Source: Plazaster borealis (Eukaryota; Echinodermata; Asteroidea; Forcipulatida; Labidiasteridae). Taken from it: a DNA stretch of 64,000 nucleotides. The stretch lies in assembly GCA_021014325.1 (NCBI GenBank), contig CM037462.1:2946318-3010317 (forward strand), in the 5' to 3' direction. The notes under the pieces are model-generated. The model made no database searches. It was not told the origin of the DNA and saw only the letters and a program-made list of their open reading frames with translations. Below, piece after piece: positions 22,241-34,000 of this stretch. Within the stretch, counting starts at the first letter, position 1. Each line of letters opens with the position of its first letter. A program made the translations under genes and the position numbers.

Positions 22241-23335
22241 TATTTTTCTTTGTTCAACCCCAAATTATTTAGGTATTGAAATCGTCTCTTTTTGAGATTT
22301 AACATTACGTGCAAGAACGAAGTGCTCCCAGTTCCACAAATATAGGGTGGAATTTCAGTTGTGTTCCACATGCTGGCTTTTAAACCGAAACGAAGGACCA
22401 CATTCATTGAAGCAATGATCTTTAGTCATCCCAACGCCAATTTTACACTGCCTCTAAAATGTTAAAATATTGAATTTGAATGCTTTCCTTTGTTAATAAA
22501 AAATCATGAAGAAAATGTCAAGATTGTGCAATTTTTTTGAAAATAAAGGTAATGTCACATTGCGCTGAAACCTGAACAATGTGGTGAATCAAGCTCTTAA
22601 CCTTTGACCTTATTTAGATAACGCTGCATAAGTAATGAGCTATGCAAATGATCACTCCTACCAGGGCAGTCAGTTGCCCATCTTTGGCTTTTCTGTGTGC
22701 CAAAAGAAGGCGAAAGGTTAAAGTTTCATTCATCTAAATTGTTCAGAGAATGCACAATGGTACAGTAGCACTTTTCAGTTCATGTCCACCATTGCACTAA
22801 TCAAGGTCTTTATCAGTTGGTCTGTGTGATAAATACGGTATTTAAAAAAACCCATGTTTGAAACAATGTTTAACTTTCAAAGGCTCCAAGTTACAATCAG
22901 TAACACTACTCCAGGCCGTTTTCGAAACCACTGCTATAACTCCGATCCCGTCAGCCTGCTTGAAGTGCTAAATTGAAAGTGTAATATTTTCAACAATTCC
23001 AACGGAGGCCAATCTGTAGCCAGACCTAAGGCGTCATTTTGAAAAGGACCTTAAGAGTCCCATATTAACCTCTGTGAGGGGCACGGACGTCTGCAGAATT
23101 TAAACACTGTCCTTCCCAAGATAACTGGGAATGGCTGAAAATGTCCGATATCTCCCCCTGCATCTTTTTATTTTTTAGAATTTGAAAATCCAAATAAAGG
23201 CGTTTGGTCACTCAAACTAAGAATTTTCTGTCTTATCCATTCCTTTTGGATAATATTATGCTTAGAGTACTTATATTAAATACATTAAAGATTTAGAAGC
23301 AGTCAGAGGTTCTAAAGACTGTGAAAATACCTGTG

Positions 23336-23628
23336 CTCAATTTCACAAAGAGCCAAGATAGATCTTAAGATATTTATCAATCTTAATGCAAGACTTTTGG
23401 TGACACTAGGTGGCAGGAGACTTACCGGGTAAATCCATTGTTCTCGGTAATGTGCACATGCTCAGAACTACGTAAACAATGGAAATTTACCTGGCAAGTC
23501 TGCTGCCACCTAGAGTTCCAAAGTCTCCCATTGCCAAGTAAAGTGTGATGTCAGAATACAAGTCGTTATGGTGGTATTGACAACTCGTCTTTAAGTTGAA
23601 TTGAAGTGCTTTGTGAAGTCAAGCCCTG
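23336..23628. repeat. Foldback element with a second foldback inside
   Basis: Outer ends CAATTTCACAAAGAGCCAAG and GAAGTGCTTTGTGAAGTCAA resemble the 4902 element. Inside, TAGGTGGCAGGAGACTTACC pairs with the inverse CTGGCAAGTCTGCTGCCACC around 23401-23515. Confidence 0.6.
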
Positions 23629-24549
23629 TCTGTCATAGAATGTCGGGGAAAACATTAATGACTTTGACAATTTTCGTGGGAGTTTTGTGATCGGGAGAGT
23701 TCATCTTCGCTCAAAAATAGACAAAATAGAAATAAAAAACAATGGCTCCCACTAAGAGAATGAAATTTTCAGAAGTCCCTTGGATTTAATTGATCCCAAT
23801 GACAAAATTTGACCGTGAATTTTGAGCCCAAAGTTCTTGATGAATCCATGCCTTTCAAAATTACGCATTCAACTTTAAGTTTGTTGGAACGCAAAATCGT
23901 GACGGATTATCTGTTATTTCTATTATTTCGCAACTCCAAAATTATTTCAATAAACCCAATTCTTGTCTTCAGAAGAGTTTGAAAGGAAAATCATCATGGT
24001 TTTTAAATCTGAACAATAGACAATTTTGGATGAAAATCGCAAAACGAGGTGATTTCATGCAGGCTCTCCTCCCATGTATTCACCATGAGTTTTCCCATTG
24101 GAACTTTTATAAGGGAAGGTGCCATACTCATCAAAATCCACAAAAACGTTTGGCTGGGAACATAATGCTGTGCCAGTGTTGCCCAGCCTTATGTTAAATA
24201 TAATCGGTTTGGGTTGTGCAGTACTGAATCAACAAAAATCAGACAAAACGAGGGGGGATGGATTATCAAAGATTTAGGGTTCCTCTACTATCCCCTCCAG
24301 TACACGGATGCCCTCTCTGGTGAAAATACTACAAGATAAACGGTGGATAAGATCGTTTTCACAATTTGGAAGATCAGTTACAGTGCATATAATTTGTCGG
24401 GTAGGTAATACAGTGCATTTCCAATACAAAAACCAGCATGGCTTTTAGATTTTTCAAATACAAGAATTTCCATCGAATCTGTATCAGACAATACCCGATG
24501 TCTCCAGCAAAATCTTTGGCTGTTATGGTTTCACCTGGATTCTCACCAT

Positions 24550-24759
24550 GGCCAAATTTCATAGAGCTGCTTAAGCAGAAAATATTGCTTAACAAATTTC
24601 TGCTCAGTGCAATTTCCACTAAGCGAAAAATGAGCAGGATACCAGTCACAGATGCTACATGTGAAATGGCATTTTGGCTGGTAACCTCATTCTAGTAAGC
24701 ATAATTCTGTTGTGCTTATAGCTACTTTTGTGCTTATCCAGCTCAATGAAATTTGGTCC
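24550..24759. repeat. GGGCCCAATTTCA foldback element
   Basis: Inverted ends AAATTTCATAGAGCTGCTTA and AGCTCAATGAAATTTGG flank the family body (AATGAGCAGGATACCAGTCA, TTTTGGCTGGTAACC). Confidence 0.75.
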
Positions 24760-25579
24760 ATGTCTGTATTTCTTTAATACAACCGCTGCAGCCAAAAGCC
24801 GCATCCAAATTTACTTTCATTCGGACATCAAGCCCAATAATTTCACCCCAAATCCTACACATTTTTACTTCAAATCATAATAATAATAATAAAAGCTGTA
24901 AATAACAAAAGTAAATTTAGAGTTTCCGCTATATAGAAAAAAAAAGAGTAATTTTTTCTAACAAACTTCAATCCATGACACCCTCCGCACGAGTGCTTTT
25001 AATTAAAGTTGGTGCACCCAGTTCGTGCCTTCTGTACACAGGCCCTTAATCCTTACAGATATATTACACAAATACAACATGATTTCATGGTGGATGGTGG
25101 ACACTTGACTGCCCCATGGCCATTTGGAAATTGACAACAACTTTCCTTGGCCATGCCCTCAAAAGTGATTCAACACTTGAATCAACACCAAGGTGGGTGG
25201 GGGAAGGGGGAAATGTCACCCATCCACACAGACTAAAAACCGCATTCTATTTGTTTTACGCTACCCCATTCATAACTTTACCATGTTCATACATTTTTCT
25301 GTCGGATGACTATTTTTCCCCCGACCCTTTTAAAATTGTGTCATTTTTTTGCCGATAGCCACTAATGCAAAACAGAAAACATCCAAATATTCCCTGCATT
25401 AAAATGGTCCATCATGCATAAAGTCACAGAATAGAGAGAGCTTATGGGGAAAGGCCCACCCCCCAATACATTTTATGAGGAGGATATGCAAAACAATAGA
25501 CCAATCAGAATGTCAGAATGATGTATGCTTATGAATATGAATGAGGTATAGTAATTGGAAATTCCCGTTGACTGGCGAC

Positions 25580-28371
25580 TTAGGACTCTTCCTTTGACGG
25601 CGCATCAAAGTCTTCAACTAATTCTGAAATGGGAAAAAGAAAAGAATAGAGAAATTAAGATTCAACAGTTATTCTAATGAAGGTTCATTACTCTGACACA
25701 GCGAGCATTCAATAATACAAACTGGCTCGGCCATTTTGATTTCTCACGCTTTTGCGTAGTTACGTAACTGGCGGCGAACACCTATACACAATTCTGAATT
25801 AATGTGTATGGCACAATGGTACCAGGCTTTGCCTATCATGAAAAATGCCAGAATGTCAAAATTTACGCGTTTATGTGTGACTTGGCTATTCATTGTACCA
25901 GACTTTCTACAAATCTATCTCGCAAACGGCTTATTCAGATGTTTCTCAGTTAACCCTTTAGAGACCATTCATTTCTGTATAATCATCACAAAACGCCCAG
26001 ACATTGCCGATATTGTTCATTTCTTTAATCAAATTTTGTCAGTAAAAATGTCAACAGAACTAACATGAAACAGAACATTTAGTTTTGTGTTTAGAAATTC
26101 GAAGACTATGTTTAACATACTACATTTGAAAACTTTCATATCCGGACACGACCTTTACTTTGACCTCTTTATGTGAATGGAAGTGGGTCATACCTTGCGG
26201 CCACTATGGGCATTTTGGTAAAAGCCACTTGTAGCCGCTATGGTCTCTTAAGGGTTAATATTATTTGTTGTTATCATATTTGAAAATGTTAGCTGAAACC
26301 CCAACTGGGCCGCCTCTCGAGAACCCTTACCTGGGACCTGCTCATCATCCTCGTCAATGGTATCAGGTTTGGTTCCCGCTTTGGCTGCTTCCTGCATGCT
26401 CGGTAGCTTGGCCGCAAGTTGGCGGAGGCTGTTGTGATTGTCCACTCCCTGTGTGCAAGAAAAAGATGTCACATACGCAACATTTAGTCAACGTCATAAT
26501 CAACGTGTAGCAAAACAGGGGCATGATTGTACAAACACAAAGGGGCTGTGTCGTCAAGATCAAAGCAGGCCTGTGGTTATGAACTCTCACCCAGTTCCTG
26601 CACGCGTACGCCCTTCCTCTGTATCAAATCTATGGAGAGCGCACGCCCGCGTGCAGGAACTGGGCTTGTAGCCAAAAACTTTTGTCTCTTGGTAAAATTT
26701 GTCTCTAGGTACAGCAAGTATCCTGGATACTCCACAGAATTGAAAGATGATTATCAGACTCAAAGTCAACGTTGAACCATCATTTATATATCTTTTTAAA
26801 AAGATATTATACACAGTGAAGTATTTCAATTCAATTGAAGAGCACAAGACTGCCGGACTTGTCCAGTAATGAGTTTACTGACCCAGCACTAAAGTCACTG
26901 GCATCGGGACAGCGGTCCAGTAAATTTCGAGCCCCGAGGCAGTGGACGCAGTTGCCTCCATGCCCCATGTCATTGCCTTGGTGCCCTTTGAAGTGCTCTG
27001 ATGCAACTTAAAAACTCCCTCACAGAAAATTACCTTGCCCTTTCTAATAACGAAGCATCAGGCCTGGGCCCAATTTCATAAAACTGCTTAAAGCAGAAAA
27101 AGTAGCTAAGCATTTAACAAAATCATGCTTACAAGAATTAGGTTACCAGCCAAAATACCATGTAACATGCACCACTTCTGACTGGTATCCTGCTTATTAT
27201 TGCTAAGCACACAATTTGTAAGCAAAATTGTCTGCTTAAGCAGCTCTATGAAATTGGGCCCTGCTGTCATCACTGCTGCCATTTCTACTGCCACTTGGGG
27301 TTCCAAAGTCTCTGATTAAATTGTGACACCGAAGGTAACATACAAGTCCATCACAAATTAACTGGGGAAAAAAACACAACCTCAAGGACTTGAGGGACGT
27401 TTGAACTCACCAACTGGTTGAGGATACCGGGCAGCATTTCTGAGAGCTGTTTGTTCTCGGCATGGCCGGTGACAGCAAATGTGTTTGCACCTAGTGACGC
27501 TTGTACCTTGGGGTTGTTAAAGTGGATAACTGTGCCATCATCTTTGATCATGTTGACCTACACACAATGGAATAACGAGAACAAATAAGAAGACAAAAAA
27601 CACATGGAAAAAATCACCTACGAGAATGGCCATGTCTTTACCAAAGTCTAAATGATAGGATGGAGTTGACCTTTTCCAATCAGATTCGGAGCCAGAATTT
27701 TGCCGACAAATCTGCAGATCTTGTAGTTCACAAATTTTACTCCACAAGAATTTGTTTTACCAAGACCAGAATCAAAATCTTGCAATTTAACATACAAACC
27801 TCTTTTTCATTTGAACAAGAGCACTAAGAAAAATTTCATTTTTACAGTGTTGTGTTTTCCCCTTATATAGGGGTCAGGGTGTCTGCTTTTTAAGATATTT
27901 GTTTGTGTATTTCTTGGCTGCATCTGTATGGAGTTGGTACATTTTTGTATTTTCCAGGCTGTACTGTATGTATTTTCATGTAATTGTTAGTGTTTGTATT
28001 TTGATGGAATTTTGATTGCAATTTTGAACATCTTTGGATGGAACGGGTGCACTAGAAGTGTAATAAATTATTCTTATTTATTGATACTGCGATACTTAAA
28101 CAGTCCTGAAAGAAATTTTATCAAAAAGTTTGTTGGTAAAAATTTAAGCTTGATTATCCATGCCACCCTCTCCTCTTTCACATCCACACAATATGTTTAC
28201 CTCCTCGATTCCTGGAATTGTGTTGACACCCAGCTTCTTGAGACTGTTCTGTAATTTTTTGTCGTCTGTGGCTGACGTTCTGTGGACAACCTTCTTTTTT
28301 CTCCTTGCTGTTCCCTTTCCACCTATCCGTACCTGCTCAACTTGCTTCTTCAACTTCTCTGCTGTGTTCAT
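25580..28371 (-). CDS. BTF3: Nascent polypeptide-associated complex beta subunit (BTF3/BTF3L4)
   Basis: This is the beta subunit of the NAC dimer, which binds ribosomes and shields emerging nascent chains. Coding exons: 28371-28201, 27557-27411, 26448-26331, 25623-25580; they join in frame to 159 residues (human BTF3b is about 162). The ribosome-binding basic stretch [18 protein letters not shown] is intact, followed by the NAC domain ([33 protein letters not shown]) and an acidic C-terminus ([25 protein letters not shown]). [11 protein letters not shown] and EMLPGIL match BTF3L4 more than BTF3. Exon 28393-28201 splices in frame to an upstream exon whose ATG is at 30603; see findings. It is divergent from NASP. 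Confidence 0.95.
26546..26680. repeat. Short inverted repeat in BTF3 intron
   Basis: CCCAGTTCCTGCACGCGTAC and the inverse CCGCGTGCAGGAACTGGGC form a hairpin of about 85 bp. The left flank (AAGATCAAAGCAGGCCTGTG) resembles the 28602 foldback. Confidence 0.5.
27066..27261. repeat. GGGCCCAATTTCA foldback element
   Basis: A full copy with inverted GGGCCCAATTTCATAAAAC ends and family body, in a BTF3 intron. Confidence 0.8.
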
Positions 28372-28601
28372 GATGAATTTGGGAAGTGTACGTCTGTAAA
28401 AAGAAAAGAAGAGTAATTAATAATAAAAAAGGTAAAGATTAATTTAAATAACAATGTTAACAAGAATCTGGCAAAATGGAACTTTTATAAGGTTTTTGAA
28501 AAATAAAAAATTAAAAATGAAGGAGTAATTCAGCATGACAAAATTATGTTTTTGATTTGATTTTATGTACTTGAGTTTAAACACATTGCTAGGGGGGGGG
28601 G

Positions 28602-28799
28602 GACTGTCTTCATGATCATAGCAGGCCTGTGGCTGTACATGGAATTATGAACTCTGCACGTGCTGGTCGTCTCATCACAATCGGCGCAGTCGTTATAAAA
28701 CTACGTAACGGCCAGCGCGCATATATGTGTGTTAACTGGGATAGAGTTCATATTTCCAGGTACAGCCAGAGGCTTGCTATGATCATGACGACAGTCCGC
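28602..28799. repeat. Foldback element with GGACTGTC ends
   Basis: The left arm GGACTGTCTTCATGATCATA and right arm TATGATCATGACGACAGTCC are inverse. Inside, the GTGGCTGTAC and GTACAGCCAG blocks also pair. It follows a run of about ten G. Confidence 0.7.
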
Positions 28800-29699
28800 C
28801 TTTCATAAATAAATTTAACGAAAGTGACATTTGACAGTTAAACCGAGAAGTTGCTCTATTTTGAAAATTGATTCTTTTCAGGCTAGTTAGGGTTAATGAG
28901 TGTAAAAGAGAGGTGGTCAGAAACAGCACTTTCTGTTTATGTTTCATCATCTCTGAACTGTTTCGTTGACAATTATATTTCATTGTTCACTTTTCTGGCA
29001 ATTTTACTGGACACTCTGACGACCCTGTGCACAGGCTACTATTTTTAAACAAGAATATTTCATTATTCTTTTCATAAAAACAAAATGCAATTTAAATATG
29101 AAGCATTAATTTATAAAATTGTTACTTTAAAATTCTGAGTTGAAACAATTAACAATAATAATTAATATAACAAAATATCCGGTCTGGAATTAAATTTAAT
29201 TACTTTTTTGCATATTCAGATGGAACTTATTTTGTATTTATCATTTTTTGTAAAGCAACTTCACCAAATCCTACATTATTTTTATGATTACCACAACAAG
29301 CTAGTTTCTGTGCTGATGATGAGCTAGTGAATGAGTGGGATGCCTTTGTTTTTTATCAAATTGAAATTTGAAATAAACAATATTTCTACTTCTAGACTTC
29401 GCTACTCGGCAGGATCCAAGTCCATGTCCATGTTTTGCTCAAGTGCCAGGACCGAGATTCAAACCCACATTGTTCAGTTGTTGTGACTCTGCCACCACAA
29501 CTTGAATTCGGGGTGCGCTAGACCATCATGAACTCGGAGGAAGAGATTTCCTTCCTCCATCATGCCATGGCTAGACCGCTCAGCCACAACCATGAAAACA
29601 CTCACCATCATCCACATCGTCCCCATATCGTGTAACTTACTGTTGTTACAACAATACAAAATTGATAGAGAATCATATAATCCATGTAATTGTAATCAA

Positions 29700-29965
29700 G
29701 GAAGTCTTAATGATGCAACAGTGTGGTCATTGTATAGGTATGTGAAGATCCGCATCGATCGCGGCCGCTATTTTCTGCCAGATTTGTGTTCCGCATCTAC
29801 TGCGCTGCTGGCACACCCACCAAATTCAGATTCTGATTGGCTGTCGGATGATGATGACGTCATGGAAAAAATCGATGATGACGTAGGAGATCCTTATAAG
29901 TTGAAAAAAACAAGTTTTGACGGCACTGATATCACTCTTTTTACTGAACCATACGTTATTAAAGG
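29700..29965 (+). other. Unassigned acidic open frame in BTF3 upstream intron
   Basis: A plus-strand frame reads a coding-like acidic stretch (NSDSDWLSDDDDV, KIDDDVGDPYKLKKTSFDG) and ends at a good donor (AAAG|GTAAAC at about 29964). No family was recognised and no partner exon was found. It could be a decayed transposase N-terminus, an unannotated exon or chance. Confidence 0.2.
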
Positions 29966-30603
29966 TAAACCCACATATTTTTTTTTATTGTCTGTCTTAT
30001 CTAGTTTCTTTTTGTCAGCTTCAAATGCTTGTAATTTCTTTATCAATTAAGACTTCTCAATTTTGGTATCACTGTGTAGGAAATTTTTCTTCACATACCT
30101 ACATTGTAATGGAGTTAGAAAACAAAATTATATACAAATTCTTGTGTTTGGCATGTTTGGTTTCAATTAAAAGTAGGCCTAACTGTTTACTCTTCGAGCC
30201 TCGACTCAAACCTTTCCAATAATTCCAGCTTTAAGCTTAACTGACTTCTTCGACAGTTCAAAACTGCATAGGCCTATATCACGGTAAATATTGTGTCTTC
30301 TTTTGATAAATTACTGATTGTTAAAACGACCCGTTAAAACACGTCTGCACGTGCACTGAAAATAGCCGTGGTCGTATACGGCATGTGCGGGAACGAAAAA
30401 CCATGCCTCAATAAATCCGTAAAAAATCACTCAAATATACATTATTTCAGAAAGTGATAGACCCCCAAAAAACATAATACATACCTGAAAAAGAGTAGCT
30501 CCTATGGAATTATTAACTTCATTAAAACAATCAAATTGCTTCGAAATGTAACAACTTACTTTCTGAACTGCTGAATGGAATATTTGTCAAAACTTCGTCG
30601 CAT

Positions 30604-31057
30604 GCACACGAGGACTCCAAACGAACATGCGCAAATATGGCGGCGCTACTAGTGACGTCATGGTGACAAATTCCAGAGGAATGAATGCAACAGTCGTCGG
30701 ATTATAACTTCTTTGTTATAAACAAAAAGATGCCGACATTTAACTAGCATCATGAAAAATATAAGGAAGGTAGTTAAGTAATCCAGGTTGACTGTTTGAA
30801 TGCACCCAATATAATTTCAAATTTGTGATTTTTTTATGACTTTGATTTGAACAATTTACAGAAGATATCTGCGATGAAAAATTCATTCCCCGCGGAGGGA
30901 GGGTGGGTACTTTGTGGAATAGCCAAGTGCCTTCAAAGCGATTTCCCGCGAAACCCCATTCATTTATTTGCAGTAGTGCTGCTGAAGAACGGTGCTGTGT
31001 ACTCCACTGTCTCTAGTTTATTCTCTACGTTTTCTACGGGGAAAAACACCTATCGAG
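30604..31057. promoter_or_regulatory. Shared divergent promoter of BTF3 and NASP
   Basis: About 450 bp separate the farthest-upstream BTF3 ATG from the NASP ATG. The sequence shows a full CRE (TGACGTCA, 30653-30660), a YY1-like AATATGGCGGC (30634-30644) and an E2F-type TTTCCCGCGAAA (30942-30953). Motif identity is read directly; function is inferred. Confidence 0.65.
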
Positions 31058-34000
31058 ATGTCTGAAGCAGGAGCGAGTACCTCCAAAAGTGAAGTTAGGT
31101 GAGTCCTTCGGTTTATGTGGAAAAAGAAGTGTAAAGTTGTGGAGAAATACATCGCAGTTTTGTCTCGAATACACAGTACACACACACAGTATTCCATTCC
31201 ATTGTTGACCACTTTGACAGCGCACAGCACATGTTCAATATGTTCAATGCGCATTAAAGATTGGGTGATTATTACATTACGTACCGTGGTTTCTTGGTTT
31301 TGAATGGTTTTTGAGTTTGTAGGGAATGTCTTTTGTAATAATGTCGAACGAATATGGCTAGCATAACATCCCAAAGTTAAGGCGGTGCCAGTGGAGTTTA
31401 CTGAAGAGTGAAGTGAACATGCTGATGAGTGAACTTTGGTTTCCATTTTCATGATTTTGGATTGCATTCCATTTCCAGATTCCTTTTTTTGCAATTTCAA
31501 TCATTCCCCATAGGATAGTTTTTTCAATTGACTTAAGCATGTAAAGTTAGGTATGTTATTGTTGGGTAAAACTTCTATTTTGTTTGAATGCACTAAAGAC
31601 TCACACTTGACTAAACAATAACATTTAATTATTTAACAACAATTTTGCTGGTTTTATTTTATTATGCATCTCCCCTGGCTGTGATTCGGCGATTTGATAT
31701 GATTTTCCGCACATCCCCTTCCATAAATTGCCCAAATGACAAAAAATACATGAGAAAATAGATGGAGCATTACCTACCGCGTCTCAACATGTCAACTGTC
31801 CAAAGAAATAGTACACACTGTGTGTCAACATTCATGACATTTGATTCATTATGATTATGCTCATGTTTCCTGAGGCAAAATGCCCTCCCTCATGTCCCTG
31901 CAGTGCATCTCCTTTTTAAAAGGCTTTAGGTTCTTTATTCTTACCTTACACTGGCATTGGTACAGGCTCTTCTATAGACGATGTGACCTGTGACATGACA
32001 TGTTTACAAAAGAGCCACAAAGCCTGGACTTCCTGCAGGCACGATTTGTACACAGACTAATGGAATAAAACATAAAATCTTACATTTTATGGAGATTGCA
32101 CTGTCTAATTCCTATAAACTTTTGATATGATGAAAGGGGGCACATCTCAAAACTTGTCCAGCTTTTACTTTCATAATTCTTGGATTTATGTGGAAATTAT
32201 GACACAAAATGTCAACTTTCCCATAGGACCTGTGTAGTATCTTGCCTGCCAGAATACCCAAAGAATGCACAAGGTCACACTTATTGTAAACAAAGTTCAC
32301 ATGGTCTATAGGTGTTCGCAAAATGTGAAATTTCCTGACACAAAATGACCACCGCAACCATTCCGTGTACAAACCAATTGGTCGTCATGAATCGATGCAA
32401 AAATGTCTAAGTGTTTTAAATTAAAACCGGGTACCCGTCCGACTGTCATTTCAGTAAATTTTCCGCTGCATGCCACCAATTTATCTCACTTAGCTTAGGT
32501 TAAATTATATCCTTACCCGTCCAGAAGGATTGACAGAATGTATACAGTCAGAGAGGCACAGGCACTTAGAACGGCTACAAAGTTTCAAAAATCATGAAAA
32601 ATGAGCCATTTTCGGGTCTACGGTGGTCTTCACAACGCTGCTTGCTTACACTCCGTTTTAGTCACTTTGGGCACGAGTTTCATCCGCGCGATGAAATGTG
32701 TGCTTGAATTTTCATTTCTAAAGGTCAACATTTTGGGTATTACTAGCTACCAATTCCTCATGAGGAATATTACAAAAAGGGAAAAGAAGTCCAACATCCA
32801 TTACAAAATCAATTAAATCCCTCAGAAATTGGTGGCACGATACGGAAATTTTTCCTAACTTTGTTGTCTTTGTTGTCCTAGTTCTGATGTAGATGTTGAG
32901 GCAGCTACCCTTCTGTCCCAAGGTCGACGCAATCTTCTGGTTGGAGATGCACCCAGCGCTGTGCAGAGTCTGGAAGAAGCTGCAGCTTTGTTGTAAGTTA
33001 GTTTCGAGTCTTGACTTCTGGGCACCTCACATAGCAGCTACAGCGTGTATTTTGCGACATCATTCTTATACACCGCGCAGAACAGGTTGATAAAGGAAAA
33101 ATCTATAATCAATCACTGTTAATCTATGCGTAATTTCACAACACGTAAAAGAACCCAGTTACACTTATCGCCAAGAAAAGGGGTTTGCCCCGTTGTTTCT
33201 GGCAGTGGCTGCTGAATGCGTCAAAGCACATTGTAAATCCTATACAAGGTGTTACATAAATAGGTCTCATTAAATTCAAAAACTTAAAAAACCTGTCTGG
33301 AAATAAATTGATAAGCGCTTTGAGACACCCATAGATAAGTGCTTTATAAAAACTATATAAGTACTAGTCCCGACTGATTTCCTACCTTCCGCCCAGGTAG
33401 TCGTTAAGAATCAGGACAGTTCTTTTCAGAACTCGGTAGTCTCCCGAATTCGGAAAATCTACTCCGCGGCAGTAGAATAGTCTCCCGAATTCCGAAATCT
33501 ACTCTGCGGCAGTAGAATAGTCTCCCGAATTCCAAAATCTACTGTGCGGATGTAGAATATATCAAGACAAGTTCTCAAAGAACAAAAATCTACACAGCAA
33601 AGTAGATATACACATCGTCAGCTCAGAACTATAAGGTCCTTAAGTTACGTAATGGATTTAAATTTAAATTTAAAAGGTCTAAAAAAGAGTAAATAAAATA
33701 TAAAAATCAAAAATTAATGTTTCATTATGAAACCTATGCTTAGGTTTCATAATGAAATGTTAATTTTTGATTTTATATTTTATTTACTCTTTTTTAAACC
33801 TTTTAAATTTATTTTGTTAACGACCTTTTGTCCATTACGTAACCTAAGGACCTTATAGTTCTGAGCCGACGACATGGTGTTACTGCAAGCCAAATATACA
33901 TTGATACCCGCCATGCAATGCCTCAAATCCTTTATAATATAAAAACTAGTTATTATTATTATTCTTAATAGACAATGTTTATTGATATTCTGTCCCATTT

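Larger units (their letters stand above)
21726..25549. other. Gene-poor spacer between REX1BD and BTF3
   Basis: No exon is supported. The stretch holds a tRNA-like sequence (22172), a nested foldback (23336) and a GGGCCCAATTTCA element (24550). The remainder is AT-rich unique-looking sequence and may include REX1BD or BTF3 3' UTR. Confidence 0.5.
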
